From Orientallactaga sibirica (Eukaryota; Chordata; Mammalia; Rodentia; Dipodidae): a DNA stretch of 64,000 bases. The stretch lies in the NCBI GenBank assembly GCA_036365145.1, contig JAEOAD010000025.1:30637001-30701000 (forward strand), written 5' to 3'. The position numbers and the translations under genes are program-made. The notes beneath the pieces are model-generated. The model had not been told where the DNA came from. It ran no database searches and saw nothing but the letters and a program-made list of their open reading frames with translations. Below, in pieces: positions 24,286 to 35,869 of the stretch (position 1 is its first letter; the number at the start of each line of letters is the position of its first letter).

Positions 24286-24370
24286 CTTTTGTTTTGTTTT
24301 GCTTTGCTTTGTTTTGTTTTGTTTTGTTTTGTTTTGTTTTGTTTTGTTTTGTTTTGTTTTGTTTTGTTTT
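24286..24370. repeat. (GTTTT)n microsatellite / B1 tail
   Basis: About 85 bp of GTTTT pentanucleotides with a GCTTT interruption; the expanded tail of the reverse B1 that follows. Confidence 0.95.
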
Positions 24371-24497
24371 TCAGGGTAGGGTGTCACTCTGGCCCAGGCT
24401 GACCTGGAATTAACTATGTAGTCTCAAGATGGCCTTGAACTCATAGCTATCCTCCTATCTCTGCCTTCTGAGTGCTGGTACACCACCATGCCCAGTG
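24371..24497 (-). repeat. B1 SINE, reverse orientation
   Basis: TCAGGGTAGGGTGTCACTCT start and TCTGCCTTCTGAGTGCTGGT near the end; the GATTAAAGGCGTG box is deleted. Confidence 0.92.
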
Positions 24498-24498
24498 T

Positions 24499-24707
24499 CT
24501 TTTTTGATAATTTATTTACTTATTTATTTATATGAGAGAGATAGGGGAGAGAGAGAATGGGTGCACCAGGACTACTAGCCCCTGCAAACAAACTCCAGAT
24601 ACATGCACCACCATGTGCAACTGGCTAACATGTGTTCTGAGGAATTAACCTGGGTCCTTAAGCTTTGTAGGCAAGTGCCTTAACTGCTAAGCCATCTCTC
24701 CAGTCCC
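24499..24707 (-). repeat. B2-superfamily SINE (DIP-like), short form
   Basis: ATTTACTTATTTATTTATAT tail followed by GAGAGAG and ending CTAAGCCATCTCTCCAGTCC. Directly abuts the B1. Confidence 0.93.
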
Positions 24708-24756
24708 CTTATTTAACTTCTTGAAGTCTTAGTTGCCACATTTGTAAAATGGGGAT
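24708..24756 (+). repeat. MIR SINE, 3' part (split)
   Basis: TATTTAACTTCTTGAAGTCT and CACATTTGTAAAATGGGGAT continue the MIR at 24,208-24,285 and stop at the MaLR LTR. Confidence 0.8.
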
Positions 24757-25133
24757 TGTTGTAGACAGCTTCATGTTGCTAGGATGAATATCCAAACCGG
24801 CACAGTTTAAAGAGGAAGGATTTATTTTAAGCTTACAGATCCAGGGGAAGTTCCATAGATGGAGGAAGAAACTGGTTCCCTTATATCCAAGCAGAGAGAA
24901 AGACTGCAGCAAGCAAAACACCAGCACTGGCACACACACCAGAATGTAGCAAACAGCAAGGACTCCACCAGAGCTCAGATTGCTCTACATACCTCTGGAA
25001 TGGAAATCATATATCTGGACCCATACACACCCATACACAGTGACAGCTCCTCCAGCTGGGTAGCTGAAGACCCAAGTTACATGCTTTAGTAAAACACCTG
25101 AGTCTATGGGGGACGTACATTCAAACTACCACA
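24757..25133 (-). repeat. MaLR-type solo LTR inside MIR
   Basis: TG...CA ends, minus-strand start TGTGGTAGTTTGAATGTACG followed by CCCCCATAGACTCAGG. Flanked by GGGAT and GGAAT, a probable 5-bp target-site duplication with one change. Sister copy of 3351-3695. Confidence 0.88.
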
Positions 25134-25182
25134 GGAATAAATGACAGAATGTTTTCAGAGTAAGGGCTGGAACATTGTCTTG

Positions 25183-25215
25183 TTTGCTTGCTTGCTTGCT
25201 TGCTTGTTTGTTTGT
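25183..25215. repeat. (TTGC)n/(TTTG)n microsatellite
   Basis: Tetranucleotide run adjoining an old reverse-oriented B1. Confidence 0.9.
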
Positions 25216-25330
25216 CTTGGTTTCTGAGACAGGATCTTGCTACATTATGCAGACTAGGTTGGAACTTGTGATCTTCCTTCTTCAGCATCCTGTATACCAA
25301 GATTATAGGAATGTACCAGTACATATAGCT
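25216..25330 (-). repeat. Old B1 SINE, reverse orientation
   Basis: TTTCTGAGACAGGATCTTGC and CCAAGATTATAGGAATGTAC are antisense early-B1 sequences. Confidence 0.75.
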
Positions 25331-25395
25331 ATGACTTAATGACTTAAAGCTAAGCCTTAAATGATTTATTAGGTTTATTAAATTTATTAAGTTTA

Positions 25396-25579
25396 GAGCT
25401 GAAGAGATGGCTTAGCGGTTAAGGCACCTGCCTGCAAGCCTAAGAATGCCCGTTCAATTCTCCAGGTCCCACGTTTAGCCAGATGTAAAGTGACACAAGG
25501 GGGCGATGCCGCACTTGCCCACAACAGGGGGCATGAGTCTGGAATTCATTCACAGCAGCTGAGAGGCTGCTGGCATGCC

Positions 25580-25621
<42 letters not shown>

Positions 25622-25626
25622 AAACA
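25396..25626 (+). repeat. B2-superfamily SINE (DIP-like), long form, (TC)n
   Basis: GAGCTGAAGAGATGGCTTAG head, long-form insert ACACAAGGGGGCGATGCCGC, CAGCAGCTGAGAGGCTGCTG and a (TC)n run at about 25,583-25,618. Many CpGs survive. Confidence 0.95.
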
Positions 25627-25646
25627 TTTTTATTAAATTTACCTAA

Positions 25647-25976
25647 TGTTGTAGTTACCTTCTCCTTGCTGTATAAACCTGATAAAAAGCAGCTTATTGG
25701 AGGAAATTTTTATTTTGGCTTACAATCTCAAGGGCAAGCTTCATGGCATGATCAGAGGATGGACATCACCTCTGACACAGCAGGTAAAAGATAGCAGCAA
25801 GAGAGTGAGCCAAACTCTGTCATGGAGGAATAGACTACAACAGTCCTAACCTGAACCCTCAACAACACACCTACTCCAGCAAGGCTCCAATTCCCAAATT
25901 AACACCTGCTAGGGTCCAAGCATTCAGAACACATGGGTTTATGGAGAACACTTAATTCAAGCCACCATAGCTAACA
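25647..25976 (-). repeat. MaLR-type solo LTR
   Basis: Minus strand starts TGTTAGCTATGGTGGCTTGA, passes GTTCTCCATAAACCCATGTG and carries an AATAAAAATTTCCTC poly(A)-signal region near its end (AAGCCAAAATAAAAATTTCC). About 330 bp, TG...CA. Confidence 0.82.
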
Positions 25977-26214
25977 AAGAATCAAGCACAGTGACAACAC
26001 ACATTAACTAGTACTTACTAAAGGCTTGGCAACACAGATACTGTCTCAAAAGAAATTAGAAAGTCTCAGACCTGTTACAAAAGAAAGAATAGTATTCTAA
26101 AAATATTATCCAAGAGATGTCTATGGAGAGACTCAACGCCAGTTTTTCTTGGACATTGTAAAGTCTTTCATAGATAGGAATTAACAAATAGTCACTAGGT
26201 TTTCTTGCTAGTTT
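25977..26214. other. Unannotated spacer
   Basis: No feature recognised. Confidence 0.45.
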
Positions 26215-26438
26215 TTAAAATCATGTATTTATTTATTTACTTGAGACAGAGATAGAACAAGGCAGAGAAAGAGTGTATGTGTATGTGTATGGGCTCACCA
26301 GAGCCTCCTGCCATTGAGAAAGAAGTCCAGATGCATGCACCACTCTGCATTTGGCTTTTTTTGGTACTAGGAAATTGAACTCAGACCATCAGGTGTTGCA
26401 AGGAAGCACCTTTAACCACTGAGCCATCTCTCCAGCCC
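26215..26438 (-). repeat. B2-superfamily SINE (DIP-like)
   Basis: TATTTATTTATTTACTTGAG tail, ACCACTGAGCCATCTCTCCA head end. Target-site duplication TTTCTTGCTAGTTTTTA / TTTCTTGTTACTTTTTA. Confidence 0.92.
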
Positions 26439-26834
26439 TTTCTTGTTACTTTTTAGAGTTTATTGAAATATAGTGGAGTGCAGCAATTTCTGCCCCTCTG
26501 GCAGTCTCTATAGAATGAACACCATGAGTGAATGATGATTATGTACTTAGTAATTTCACTGTAATTCAGAGTTCAGTGGTCAGGTTCATGACTACAATTC
26601 CTTATCTCATTCGTCCTCAAGTGGCCTGACTCTCATTATCTGTGAAGATTCACATGGAATGATGTATCAGGCTTTCCAACAAAACTCCTATAGCACAGAC
26701 ATTTGGACAGTGGAAAATGAAAACTCCTATCTTGAATTTCATTTTGCCTGAAATCATGCCATAATCGTGGCTTCTTGCTGAAGGAGTTCCAAGTCCTCTC
26801 TCTGCAAGTTGGCCCTGAGTTACACGGGCATTCA
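26439..26834. other. Unannotated stretch
   Basis: No feature recognised. Confidence 0.4.
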
Positions 26835-27264
26835 TCAGGGTTTTCTATAGGAATGGAAAGGATAGAATGAATCTGTATTAAAAAGGGGAACTTAATGGAT
26901 TAGTTTACAGCGTACTGGCTGGGCAGTCCAATAGTGGCTGTTTGTTGGCCAGAGAATTGGAGATCCTAGTAGCTGCTCAGCCCATGAGGCTGGATGCAGG
27001 CTGGAATTCAATTTCCTCAGAGGAGAGCCTAAATGGTAGATGCAGGCATGAGTAAGTAGCCAGGCAAATAAAAGGGGAGGGGCTGCAGTTTCCTGAAGTT
27101 TCCTTATATACAGGTCCCCACCAAAAGAGCTGTCTACTCTGGAGCAGGACTGACTCAATTAATCTGTCCTGAAAACACCTTCAGACTCTGCCACAGAGGC
27201 ATGCCTCTCACTTGATATCTAACCTGATCAAGTTCACATCAACTTGAAGCTGTCTCACACAGCC
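26835..27264 (-). repeat. ERVL-type (MLT2/MT2-like) solo LTR
   Basis: The plus strand begins TCAGGGTTTTCTATAGGAAT and continues with GGACTTAATGGATTAG-like sequence, ends with GATCAAGTTCACATCAACTT; this is the antisense layout of ERVL LTRs (TCAGGGTTCTCCAGAG ... CAAGTTGACA). Ends are approximate. Confidence 0.65.
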
Positions 27265-27659
27265 TTCTAGTCACTGTCAGCTCCAGACATGTCTTCATGC
27301 TGTTTCTCATCCCCGTTAGCTTCGTCTCTCTGTTCTTCCCTTCAAAGTCTCTCAAAAGGCAATGCCTAAGCCCTGCTCTAGCCCTTCCTTTCTCCTTCGA
27401 GCCTCCAGGGCCTTTGTGAACTTACTACTTCACACATGTTTTCAAACTGTTGGCTAACTTATTTCATGACTATATCTTGTCCCCTCAACTAGACAGCCTG
27501 CCTGTGGAAGGCACTGCACTTTGTGATCTCGTCTCACTCTGGCCAGTGTAGAAGAACTTCATTATTAGGTGAACTTACTTAATTAGTTCATTAAGAATAC
27601 CTCCAGTTCAATAAAACTATTTAGTAGAATATCCAAAAAGAAAAAATCACTACTTGCAA
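27265..27659. other. Unannotated; weak L2 similarity
   Basis: A stretch at about 27,475-27,540 (CCCCTCAACTAGACAGCCTG ... GGAAGGCACTGCACTTTGTG) resembles the region upstream of old mammalian LINE 3' ends. Not assigned. Confidence 0.3.
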
Positions 27660-27877
27660 TTTTTTAAATTTTATTTTAGTTTTTAAATTTTTATTTATTT
27701 ATTTGAGAGAGAGAGAGAAAGAGGCAGAGGGAGGGAGAGAAAGAATGAGCATACCAGGGTCTCCAGCTACTGTAAACCAACTCTAGACACATATGGCTTA
27801 CATAGGTGTTGGGGAATAGAACTGAGTCCTTTGGCTTTGCAGGCAAATGCCTTAACCACTAAGCCATCTCTCCAGCC
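27660..27877 (-). repeat. B2-superfamily SINE (DIP-like), short form
   Basis: T-rich tail, GAGAGAGAGAGAAAGAGGCA run and CTAAGCCATCTCTCCAGCC head. Target-site duplication CACTACTTGCA(A)TTT on both sides; part of the core is deleted. Confidence 0.93.
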
Positions 27878-27964
27878 ACTACTTGCATTTCTGAAGGTTT
27901 ATCTACTATTGTTAACTCTTTTCATTTAAATTTAAGCTAAGAACCTAAACTAAGAACACAATGA
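27878..27964. other. Short spacer
   Basis: No feature recognised. Confidence 0.5.
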
Positions 27965-28105
27965 GCTAGGTGTTTTCATCCATGCCCCGTGTCTCATTTA
28001 ATCCTCACTTGAACCCTGTGAAGCTATTGTACTTACCATTTTAGAGATAAGGACAGTTGAGGTTTCAGAGAAATCTAACTCCCAGGTATATGACCGACTA
28101 AAGAT
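27965..28105 (-). repeat. MIR SINE fragment
   Basis: CTCATTTAATCCTCACTTGA, CCATTTTAGAGATAAGGACA and TTGAGGTTTCAGAGAAATCT form the antisense MIR 3' half. Confidence 0.78.
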
Positions 28106-28634
28106 GGGCTTCAATGCAAGCCAGGTATGGCTGTTTCAAAAATACATGCTGTCTCCACTCCACTTCATGGAGTTCACCTTGTCTGTGACGCAGCCAGCCA
28201 TGCCCTGACTTCCTAAAAGCATTCACAGCACTGTCCTGGCTATTCCTGGAACTTGACCATGCTCAGATACTGCTGGCCTTTTGCTACTAATTTCTGTGTC
28301 AGCAATCCAACAGTGGATGAGAAATCCATACTTTGCTTATGAGGATACAATCAGAGCCCAGGATGATTTTATCTGTCATGGAGAATAATTCAACTTCATT
28401 TGGGGACAACTCGTTTTCTGCTGATTCTGAAACAACAGAATCCTAAGGTAAACAGAAAGAGTATGTGGAGCCTGGCCAGAAGTGAGGTTTCCTGCGGAGG
28501 AGCAAGTGGGCCACTAAGTTGTGAAAATCTAATCTATTCAGACACATACTACCAAAATCCCAAACAAAATCAGTATATTTCTGGATATTGCTCAAAAATT
28601 TTGTCTCCAAGTAATATGATAATGTAAAAGCAAT
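28106..28634. other. Unannotated stretch
   Basis: No feature recognised with confidence. Confidence 0.4.
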
Positions 28635-28649
28635 AAAAAGGCAAGTCTA

Positions 28650-28796
28650 GGGCTGGAGAGATTGCTTAGCAGGCATTTTCCTGCAAAGCCAAAGGACCCT
28701 TGTTCGATTCTCCAGGACCCACATAAGCCAGATGCCACAAGTGGGCGCATGCATCTGGTGTTCTTTTGCAGTGGCTGGATGCCCTGGTGCACCCAT

Positions 28797-28860
<64 letters not shown>

Positions 28861-28899
28861 TCTTTCTCTCTCATAAATGAATAAATATAATATATTTTA
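28650..28899 (+). repeat. B2-superfamily SINE (DIP-like) with long (TC)n
   Basis: GGGCTGGAGAGATTGCTTAG head, a pure (TC)n tract at about 28,800-28,858 and an ATAAATGAATAAATATAATA tail. Exact target-site duplication AAAAGGCAAGTCTAG on both sides. The CT tract creates artificial RERE open frames on the other strand. Confidence 0.96.
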
Positions 28900-28913
28900 A
28901 AAGGCAAGTCTAG

Positions 28914-31117
28914 AGGATATAAGGAAATGGGTACTCTCAAATTTTTACAACTATGTACAGTAGAGCCACCTTCCAAGAAAATTATCTGGAGAAGTATGTG
29001 TATATATAAGTCATTATAAGTCATACCATTGTGGAAGCATTACATATGGCCTCTGAGCTTAAAAAGGAAAGGAAAAATTGGAGAGAGAAAACCATCTTCT
29101 TCAAGGGACTCCTGTTCACCCATGACCAGTCATATTGAATATCCACTTTAATATTTGTTGAATTGGAGATATTTGGAGAGGGAAATGTATTTTTAGGATG
29201 TTATTTCTCATGTAATATGCAACTTTAAAAGACCAAAAGGTACACACACACAGTGAAAAGTCTCCTCCATCCCACACCACATACCTACTCAGGTTCCCCC
29301 CACCCCCAGAAACAATCAGCTAGTGGTGTTCCCAATCAGAAGCCTGGACTCCTTTTACCCTATTCAAAAAGAAGTCACTAGTAGGTGAGGAATCATTCTA
29401 GTATTAGTAAACCTGGTCTGTTGAGTGCCAGAAACTTAGGATCTGGGCTACAGATGCAAGTATCTATAGCTACAAGTTCTAGAACTAGAGGGGCAACGGG
29501 TCCAGGCTCTAGAGAACAGCCAGTGATGCTCTTGGTGTTACAGCTGAAGACTAATTGCTCTGGGCTTAGATTGGCAGTGGCCTGTCATTTGGACGCTAAT
29601 ATAATCCTGAGACCTTGGCAGCAGCAAGGATATGAGTAGTTGGTGCCAGCTACTATTTAGCTCCTAAACCTTGGATGCCAGGACCCATCTCTTGTATCAC
29701 CTAATGGCTAATGTTAAACTTGAACTCTCAGCCTTCAGTGTCAGCATCTTTGACCCCTAGTGCTTAGCAGCTCCTTAGAATTTTTCCAGTGATCAGCGTC
29801 TACAGTCTTTTGTCTTCAGCACCTCAATCTCTTAATTCTTCCACTGTCTTTTTTCATCTTCACTGCTTCTGTTCACCACTTCTCTGCCCCACTGCTCTGT
29901 GGAAAAATCCCCATTGCCACTAGAACTACTGCCACCGTTGCTGCTGGCACTGCTATTGCTGTTCCACTGTCTCCCTTGTGTGTTACTAGTCAATCCACTC
30001 TACTTATGATACAAACATAAAAATGGGCAAACTGAAGACCATTCAACAGAAGTCTTTTGGGGAGCCTGTATCAACAGGAGGTAGCACAAGAGAATGTCCC
30101 CTGGCTGACTCAAAAAGTGAGTTGGCTGGTTATATGGCTAAGGAAGATGTGGCATGCAATGGAAGGATTGTATTTGCACCAATCATAGCACAACTTCCAG
30201 TTCTACCAATCATAGCTTGGTATAATATTGCAACAATCACCAGCTTTCTACTGAACCATCAGAATAAGTGTTCCTTCCTAGGCCAGGTGTGAATAACAAG
30301 GTGAGCAAACTAATCTACAGTTTTTGAGGATTTGTCTTTGAATGATGTCTCTCAAGATCACTTCAGGTTGTCTGGAGCAATCATGACCATAACAAGGCCC
30401 CCCAAAGCAGAAGTGATGGGTGTAGTGGTCCATCGTAGCTGAGGAATGACCTGAGTGCTCATAAACTTCCCTGGAATAACATTCTCCCTGTATCTTGCCA
30501 GGCATAAGGAAGGGTTTCTCTGCTGTTGTTCAAAAACCTTATCTCCCCATTTCCAGTAGCTATCCTACAAAAAAATCATATGATACTTATTATAAAGACT
30601 TTAACACAAAACTAACATTTTCAAGTGTATTTAATAGCATTTAGCAGCATTTAGCAATGCTTAATAGTGTTCATTGACTGAACTGGTGCCCTAAGGAAAT
30701 TTAGGTCCCTCTAATATGTTCCAATAGTTTATGAATCCTTCCAAAAATGTTCACTGCAAACACACACACACACACACACACACACGACCTTTGATGAAAA
30801 AGACTCTTTTAAAAAAAATTGTTATAAGAGAGGTGCCAAGCTTCAATGTAAACTTTTATATTAGAACTTACTTCATTATCTGATCATTGTAGACCTCATT
30901 AATCCAAAGGCATTTGCTATATTATCTCACCTGAGAAGGGCCACCACATATGGAGTCCTGTGTTGTCTTTGGTGGCAGATATTTGAAATTCTCCAGACTG
31001 GACAAGTTACTTTTCTGCCTGGGACCCTTCTTCACTAATAGTTGATCATCCTTTCTGCCACACCCCTGTGTTTGTTTGCCTTGGTTCATTATATGTCAGA
31101 TTTCTGCCCCAGTTAAT
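28914..31117. other. Unannotated 2.2-kb stretch
   Basis: Contains a (CA)n run at about 30,759-30,785 and a short degenerate AGCATTTAGCA motif repeat near 30,636-30,665. No SINE and no gene recognised; open frames at 29,385-29,639, 30,023-30,292 (+) and 30,278-30,505 (-) lack domains. Confidence 0.35.
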
Positions 31118-31439
31118 AACACCAGAGGAAATTAACTTATAGAAAGAAAAAGGTTATCTTAGCTCCCAGTTATGGAAGCTCTAGGCTGTGATTGACAGGC
31201 TTCATTGTTTTAGACCTGTGAGGAGGTATCACATTATGAGGGGTGCATGTGGTGAAGCAAAGTTGCCACCATCACAAGTCAGGGAACAAAAGGGAAGAAG
31301 AGATCAGGGTCCCTCAACCCCCTTCAAGAACAAATTGTGAACCTCTCTTCCTAAAGGTTCCACCATGAGCATCATTCTAGAGACCAAGATTTTAATATGC
31401 AGGCAAGTATGGGGGGGAATCAATATCAGAACTACAGCA
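31118..31439 (-). repeat. MaLR-type LTR, old
   Basis: GGTGAAGCAAAGTTGCCACC, GAAGAGATCAGGGTCCCTCA, CCCCTTCAAGAACAAATTGT and AAAGGTTCCACCATGAGCAT are in the order seen in antisense MaLR LTRs. Diverged, with approximate ends. Confidence 0.7.
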
Positions 31440-31917
31440 TTTGTTACACTTCTCTTGATGATTTTATCCTTTTTGCATAGCCCATCCTCTGGTAGCCTCC
31501 TAAGAATGTGTGACAGTAAGATTTTTACATTTGTGAAAAACTTTTCCTTGATTGAATTTGGCTGAGTATAAAATTCTAGGTTGTTAATAACTTTCTGATT
31601 TTGAAAACATGGTTCTCATATTTCCTAAGAGTTTTGTGGAAAAAGCTAAAGCTATAACCATTTCAAATCCTTTGCAACCCCCAAGAAAAGGAACAAATCG
31701 ATGGAGCAGCATCCACACTCTACTCACCATTCTCTTGGTGACAAGGTGGCACTCATGAGCCCTGGACTTCCGGAGGTGGAAGGTTTGGTGATCTGTGAGA
31801 TGTCTAAGCTTTCAGTTCAATGGGAAATATACAAATGGGATATTATGAAATCCTTCTAGGTATGAGACATTATTTTCATTCCTGTTCAGTAATCAGTGTT
31901 GCTCTTATATTTCTGTG
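31440..31917. other. Unannotated stretch
   Basis: No feature recognised. Confidence 0.4.
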
Positions 31918-32283
31918 ATGTTTAATCTCCATTGTCAACTTGACTGGATTTGAAATTACCTAGGAACCACATGGATGCGTGTGTATGTTGAGGGTATTTC
32001 CAGAGAGGTTTAACTAAGGAAGGAAGACATACTCTCAAGATGGGCACACCATCCCACAGGCTGGAATTGAAGACTGAATGAGGAGAAAGGAGGAAGCCAT
32101 CTGAATGCCAGAATTCATTTCTCTCTGCTATTCCATTCACCTAGACATGAGTAAGCAGCCTCCTGCCACCATGCCTTCTCCACCATGATGGACTGTTCTC
32201 TAAAACTATGAGCCAAAATAAACTCCTTTAGGTTGCTTCTTGTCAGGTATTTGGTCACAGCACTGAGAAAAGCAACTGATACA
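31918..32283 (+). repeat. ERVL-type solo LTR
   Basis: CATTGTCAACTTGACTGGAT and TTTCCAGAGAGGTTTAACTA near the start, then CACCATGATGGACTGTTCTC, GAGCCAAAATAAACTCCTTT (poly(A) signal) and GTTGCTTCTTGTCAGGTATT near the end. About 366 bp; ends TG...ACA. Confidence 0.82.
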
Positions 32284-32484
32284 CCTATCTTTTATTTTTA
32301 TTTTTTTATTCTCCAAAGCTTCTTTTTATCCACTGACTTGGGAAAACACATTAATTTGAGCTAATTGGCCTTATAGGATTAATGAAAAGTCTAAATTGCA
32401 TCATGCATTAAAAATGATTACAGGCATCTGCTTGGCTGTGGATAAAGCTTTCTAGTGTATATGTGAAGATGACCTATATTTAAT
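32284..32484. other. Unannotated spacer
   Basis: No feature recognised. Confidence 0.45.
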
Positions 32485-32620
32485 TTAATTAGGTCCCAGC
32501 TTTGCCATGTCATGTGTCCTTGAGCCAGACCTATAACCTCTCTGAGCTATTATTTTCCATCAATAAAATATGCATAACGTCCATTTCACACAGTTGTTTA
32601 GTACATTTTACAGAAACACA
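32485..32620 (+). repeat. MIR SINE
   Basis: GTGTCCTTGAGCCAGACCTA, TAACCTCTCTGAGCTATTAT and ATAAAATATGCATAACGTCC follow the MIR core and 3' part. Confidence 0.78.
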
Positions 32621-33394
32621 TACTAACAGGTAAGAGTCACTTAAATGGGATAAATGATGCTACCTAGTACTGATCTTTAGAGAGCCTGCCTGAACATACA
32701 CAAGTGTGAGATTTGCATATTTATGTGTTTATATGCTTCCAGGTTGCTTAGTAACTGTTCTATATAATTTAAAATTTTTTTTGCAATAATAAAAAGCTTA
32801 ACAAGCCTTTCCTTCCAAGGTATTATATAAAGGCCCAGCTTCATGTTCAAGTTGTAGAAATCCCAAACAGAAGTTTTGTGGCCGTTTTGCTCTGTTTATT
32901 TAGAAAGGCATACAGTCTTTACTGAATAAGACCTCTCTGACAAGACAATTACTGAAATAACACTGAGACTTTGGTGATTTGCAATAAATGGAACCCTGTT
33001 ATTACTACTTGAGGTGGAATAGAATTTTTTAGTGGAAAATAAAATAAAGTGGTAATAACTTTAAGGAAGAAGTGGCAGTTTCACCTTTTTTTGAGAGATA
33101 TATAGATATATCTTATTAAAAGCCCCTAACAAGGAAAGAATAGCTTGAGATCAGATTTAAAACAGCTGTCACACACCAGCTACATCTAAATCGCACCTTG
33201 AGAACCCTAACTCCCTTTATCTTCTGCTTAGATGAAGAAATAGATAAGGATCTTCTGAGCATTCTGTCACTGAGGAAGAGATTTATTCAAAATAGAAATA
33301 ATGGGAAAGGTACACATTGTCTTTTTTTCCTATCACAGATTTCTCTTGTAAAAATTTTCTTATCTCTAAATTACCACAAATCTATTAAAAGAAG
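32621..33394. other. Unannotated stretch
   Basis: AT-rich, no feature recognised. Confidence 0.4.
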
Positions 33395-33515
33395 TTGTTA
33401 TAGTTCAGTGCTCTGTGCCAGACACCATACTAGATGCTGAGCATGCAACAGTGAGTAAAATGAACCATTTTCTGCCCTCACGAACCTCCATTCTAAAGAC
33501 ATTTCAAGGTTGTGT
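33395..33515 (-). repeat. L2 LINE 3' fragment, antisense
   Basis: GTGCCAGACACCATACTAGA, TGCTGAGCATGCAACAGTGA and CTGCCCTCACGAACCTCCAT correspond to the antisense L2 3' end. Confidence 0.7.
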
Positions 33516-34633
33516 CAGATGAGAGAGGCTGGGGTGGCATGTACTCCAAAACGGGGAGGGAATGATTTTCAACTACTGTGTCTGGTTCCAGACCCAGTTC
33601 GAAATCATTTGCTTCTGCATGCATCTAGAGAGAAAAAGAGAGGTTCAACAGTTAGTGGTGTCAAGAACCTGCCTGAGTGCAGAAGACGGGACCACACCAC
33701 TTCTGGGCCCTCCTTATCATACAACCTGACCACCTGACCTGAGTATGGGGGTACCCAGAACACATTTCCTGAAACTCAGTCCTCTTCTATTATGAATACA
33801 TTCACACTTGTTGGACCATGTTGTTCCAACTTTGGGTTGCGAAAATATGGTCTCTCACACCGTACAGAAAAATTGGAGAAGCCATGTATAGAGAGAGTAA
33901 CATAAGATGGCTGTGTTTGTGACCCCTGTGTCTGAGGACTTTGGTTCATGTAAGATGTAATATTAAATCAGATTCCAAAATTGTTTCTTGATACATAATA
34001 TAGTCCAGTCAAAAGGCCTCACAGTGGAGTTCTAAAACTGATTTTGTATAAATACGAATACAATGAAAATGGGCTGTCATTTCCATAGGAACATAATCCC
34101 TGGTATATGGTAGCACTGTTTCAAGTATATGTGTATAGGCAGGACTATGGGGGGGTATTATTACCTGACAGAAGAGCTCTGAATAAAAGATAGCACCTAG
34201 AATGGATAAATCAGTGTGCTCACACAAGAGTCCTATGTAATTCATTTAGTTGAGAGATGATTTATTAGCTCTCATATGAAATAATTAAATATTTAATTGG
34301 CCATCATCTGTCTTGCCTCCTTAGAATTGAGAAAGGTTTTGAGATTTTAATTTGAATAGTCCAATTTTCTTTAATATATGACCAGCAACATTTTTCCCCT
34401 CAGACATGTCTTGATAGCAAGTAGGGTCATTTAAAACAATTCTGTCACCAAGAAATGTGTTAAGGTGGTGGTAGTAATTAAGAAAATGTATGAAGAACAT
34501 GGGCTGATCCTGCAACATCCTCCATTTTCTCCTGTCTTCTCAATTAAGAGCATCTGTTCACCGCTCAAAGAGCCCCATAGTCTGGAACTAGTAAAAGCTG
34601 TTATCCACCCTTCATTCTGACATACTTGACACT
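33516..34633. other. Unannotated 1.1-kb stretch
   Basis: No feature recognised; short open frames lack domains. Confidence 0.4.
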
Positions 34634-34790
34634 TTTTTTGGGGGGGGTGCTTTTTGAGGTGGGATCTCGCTCTAGTCCAAGCTGACCTGGAATTGACTCT
34701 GTAGTCTCAGGGTGGCCTCAAACTCCCAGCAATCCTCCTACCTCTGCCTCCCGGGTGCTGGGATTAAAGGCGTGCACCACCACGCCCGGC
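34634..34790 (-). repeat. B1 SINE, reverse orientation, young
   Basis: TTTTTGAGGTGGGATCTCGC start and GGCGTGCACCACCACGCCCG end, retaining most CpGs; preceded by a T/G homopolymer tail with nine Gs. Confidence 0.95.
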
Positions 34791-35507
34791 AACACTTTCT
34801 GAATGAGGCTTTTAAACACTTCACACTGCACGGAGAAGCATCAAACCAATTCCCAGGTCTTCAGCACGGGCACTATATGAAAAAATTAAGAGAATTTTCA
34901 GGATGGGAATAAGCTAGAACCAAGCTGTGTTGGTCTTTTCTTCCTTCCAGAGCAGTTACATGACCACTGGAAATGTTGAATAGAAGAAAGCCAATGCAAA
35001 GGATTATTAATGGGTATTGATTAGGCAGCTGGGTAATTGAGCCCAGCTACTGTGCTTGTGTAGCACAATGAGATAGGTCCCTGGCCAATGCACAATCAGT
35101 AAAATCTGCTTGGTTGTTCCCTCTCAAGAGTCTGAATTTTGACCAAAGTAGTGAATGTTCCACCAGCTGTGTGTTCTATTTACAAAAGGGTTCTTTATCC
35201 AGGGACTTTATGAACAGCCCAAACCCAGAGCTTTAGTATCTCTGAAGAGCTGAGGAAGCAACTCATGAGGATGAGGATGGTCTATTTGCCCTTTGGTATG
35301 AGCCCTGATTCTTCCAGGAATGACTACCAAGCACACTCTTGTGCTAGGGATATGCCCTCTGTGACTCAGAGAGAACTTTATAACTGTTTAGACAGTATTC
35401 ACACTCTCAGGAATCTTGTTTACCAGAATCAAACAATGTGTTTTTATTATTAGAGGTTAATGACTCCAAGGAATATATGTTCCAAAGCCAGCCTGGGATG
35501 TGGCTCA
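34791..35507. other. Unannotated stretch
   Basis: No feature recognised. Confidence 0.4.
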
Positions 35508-35602
35508 TTTATATATAATATAAATATTATTTATATATATATTATAATTATTATATATTATAATAATTATATATTATTTATATATATATCTCATATATAT
35601 AG
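35508..35602. repeat. AT-rich self-complementary tract
   Basis: About 95 bp of TATA/TTATAT/ATTATA sequence with extensive self-complementarity. A simple repeat able to extrude hairpins. Confidence 0.9.
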
Positions 35603-35648
35603 TCTCACATGCTTATGGCCTTGGGTTCAATCCCAGCACTGAAAACAA
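35603..35648 (+). repeat. Possible ID SINE 3' fragment
   Basis: CTTGGGTTCAATCCCAGCAC followed by an A-rich tail resembles the end of ID. Very short. Confidence 0.4.
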
Positions 35649-35869
35649 TAGCAGCAGAAATACGGCTCCAACGTGGAGTATCCTGAAGTTATTTTCACAA
35701 AACCTGGCCTCGTTCTTTTGATTTGTCCTTTTGACTAACTGTTGCTCAAAATTAGCTGCGAGTGACACAGTACTGGGTGGTTGCCAAGTGCTTTACAGTG
35801 CATTTCTCGCTGTTGATGTTGTTCTTTATTAGAAAACAAACTATTAAAAGGCAATTTTTACTGGCACTT

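Noticed and set aside
28647..29024. RERERE-type frame and its complement
   Set aside because: Translation of the (TC)n tract of a SINE.
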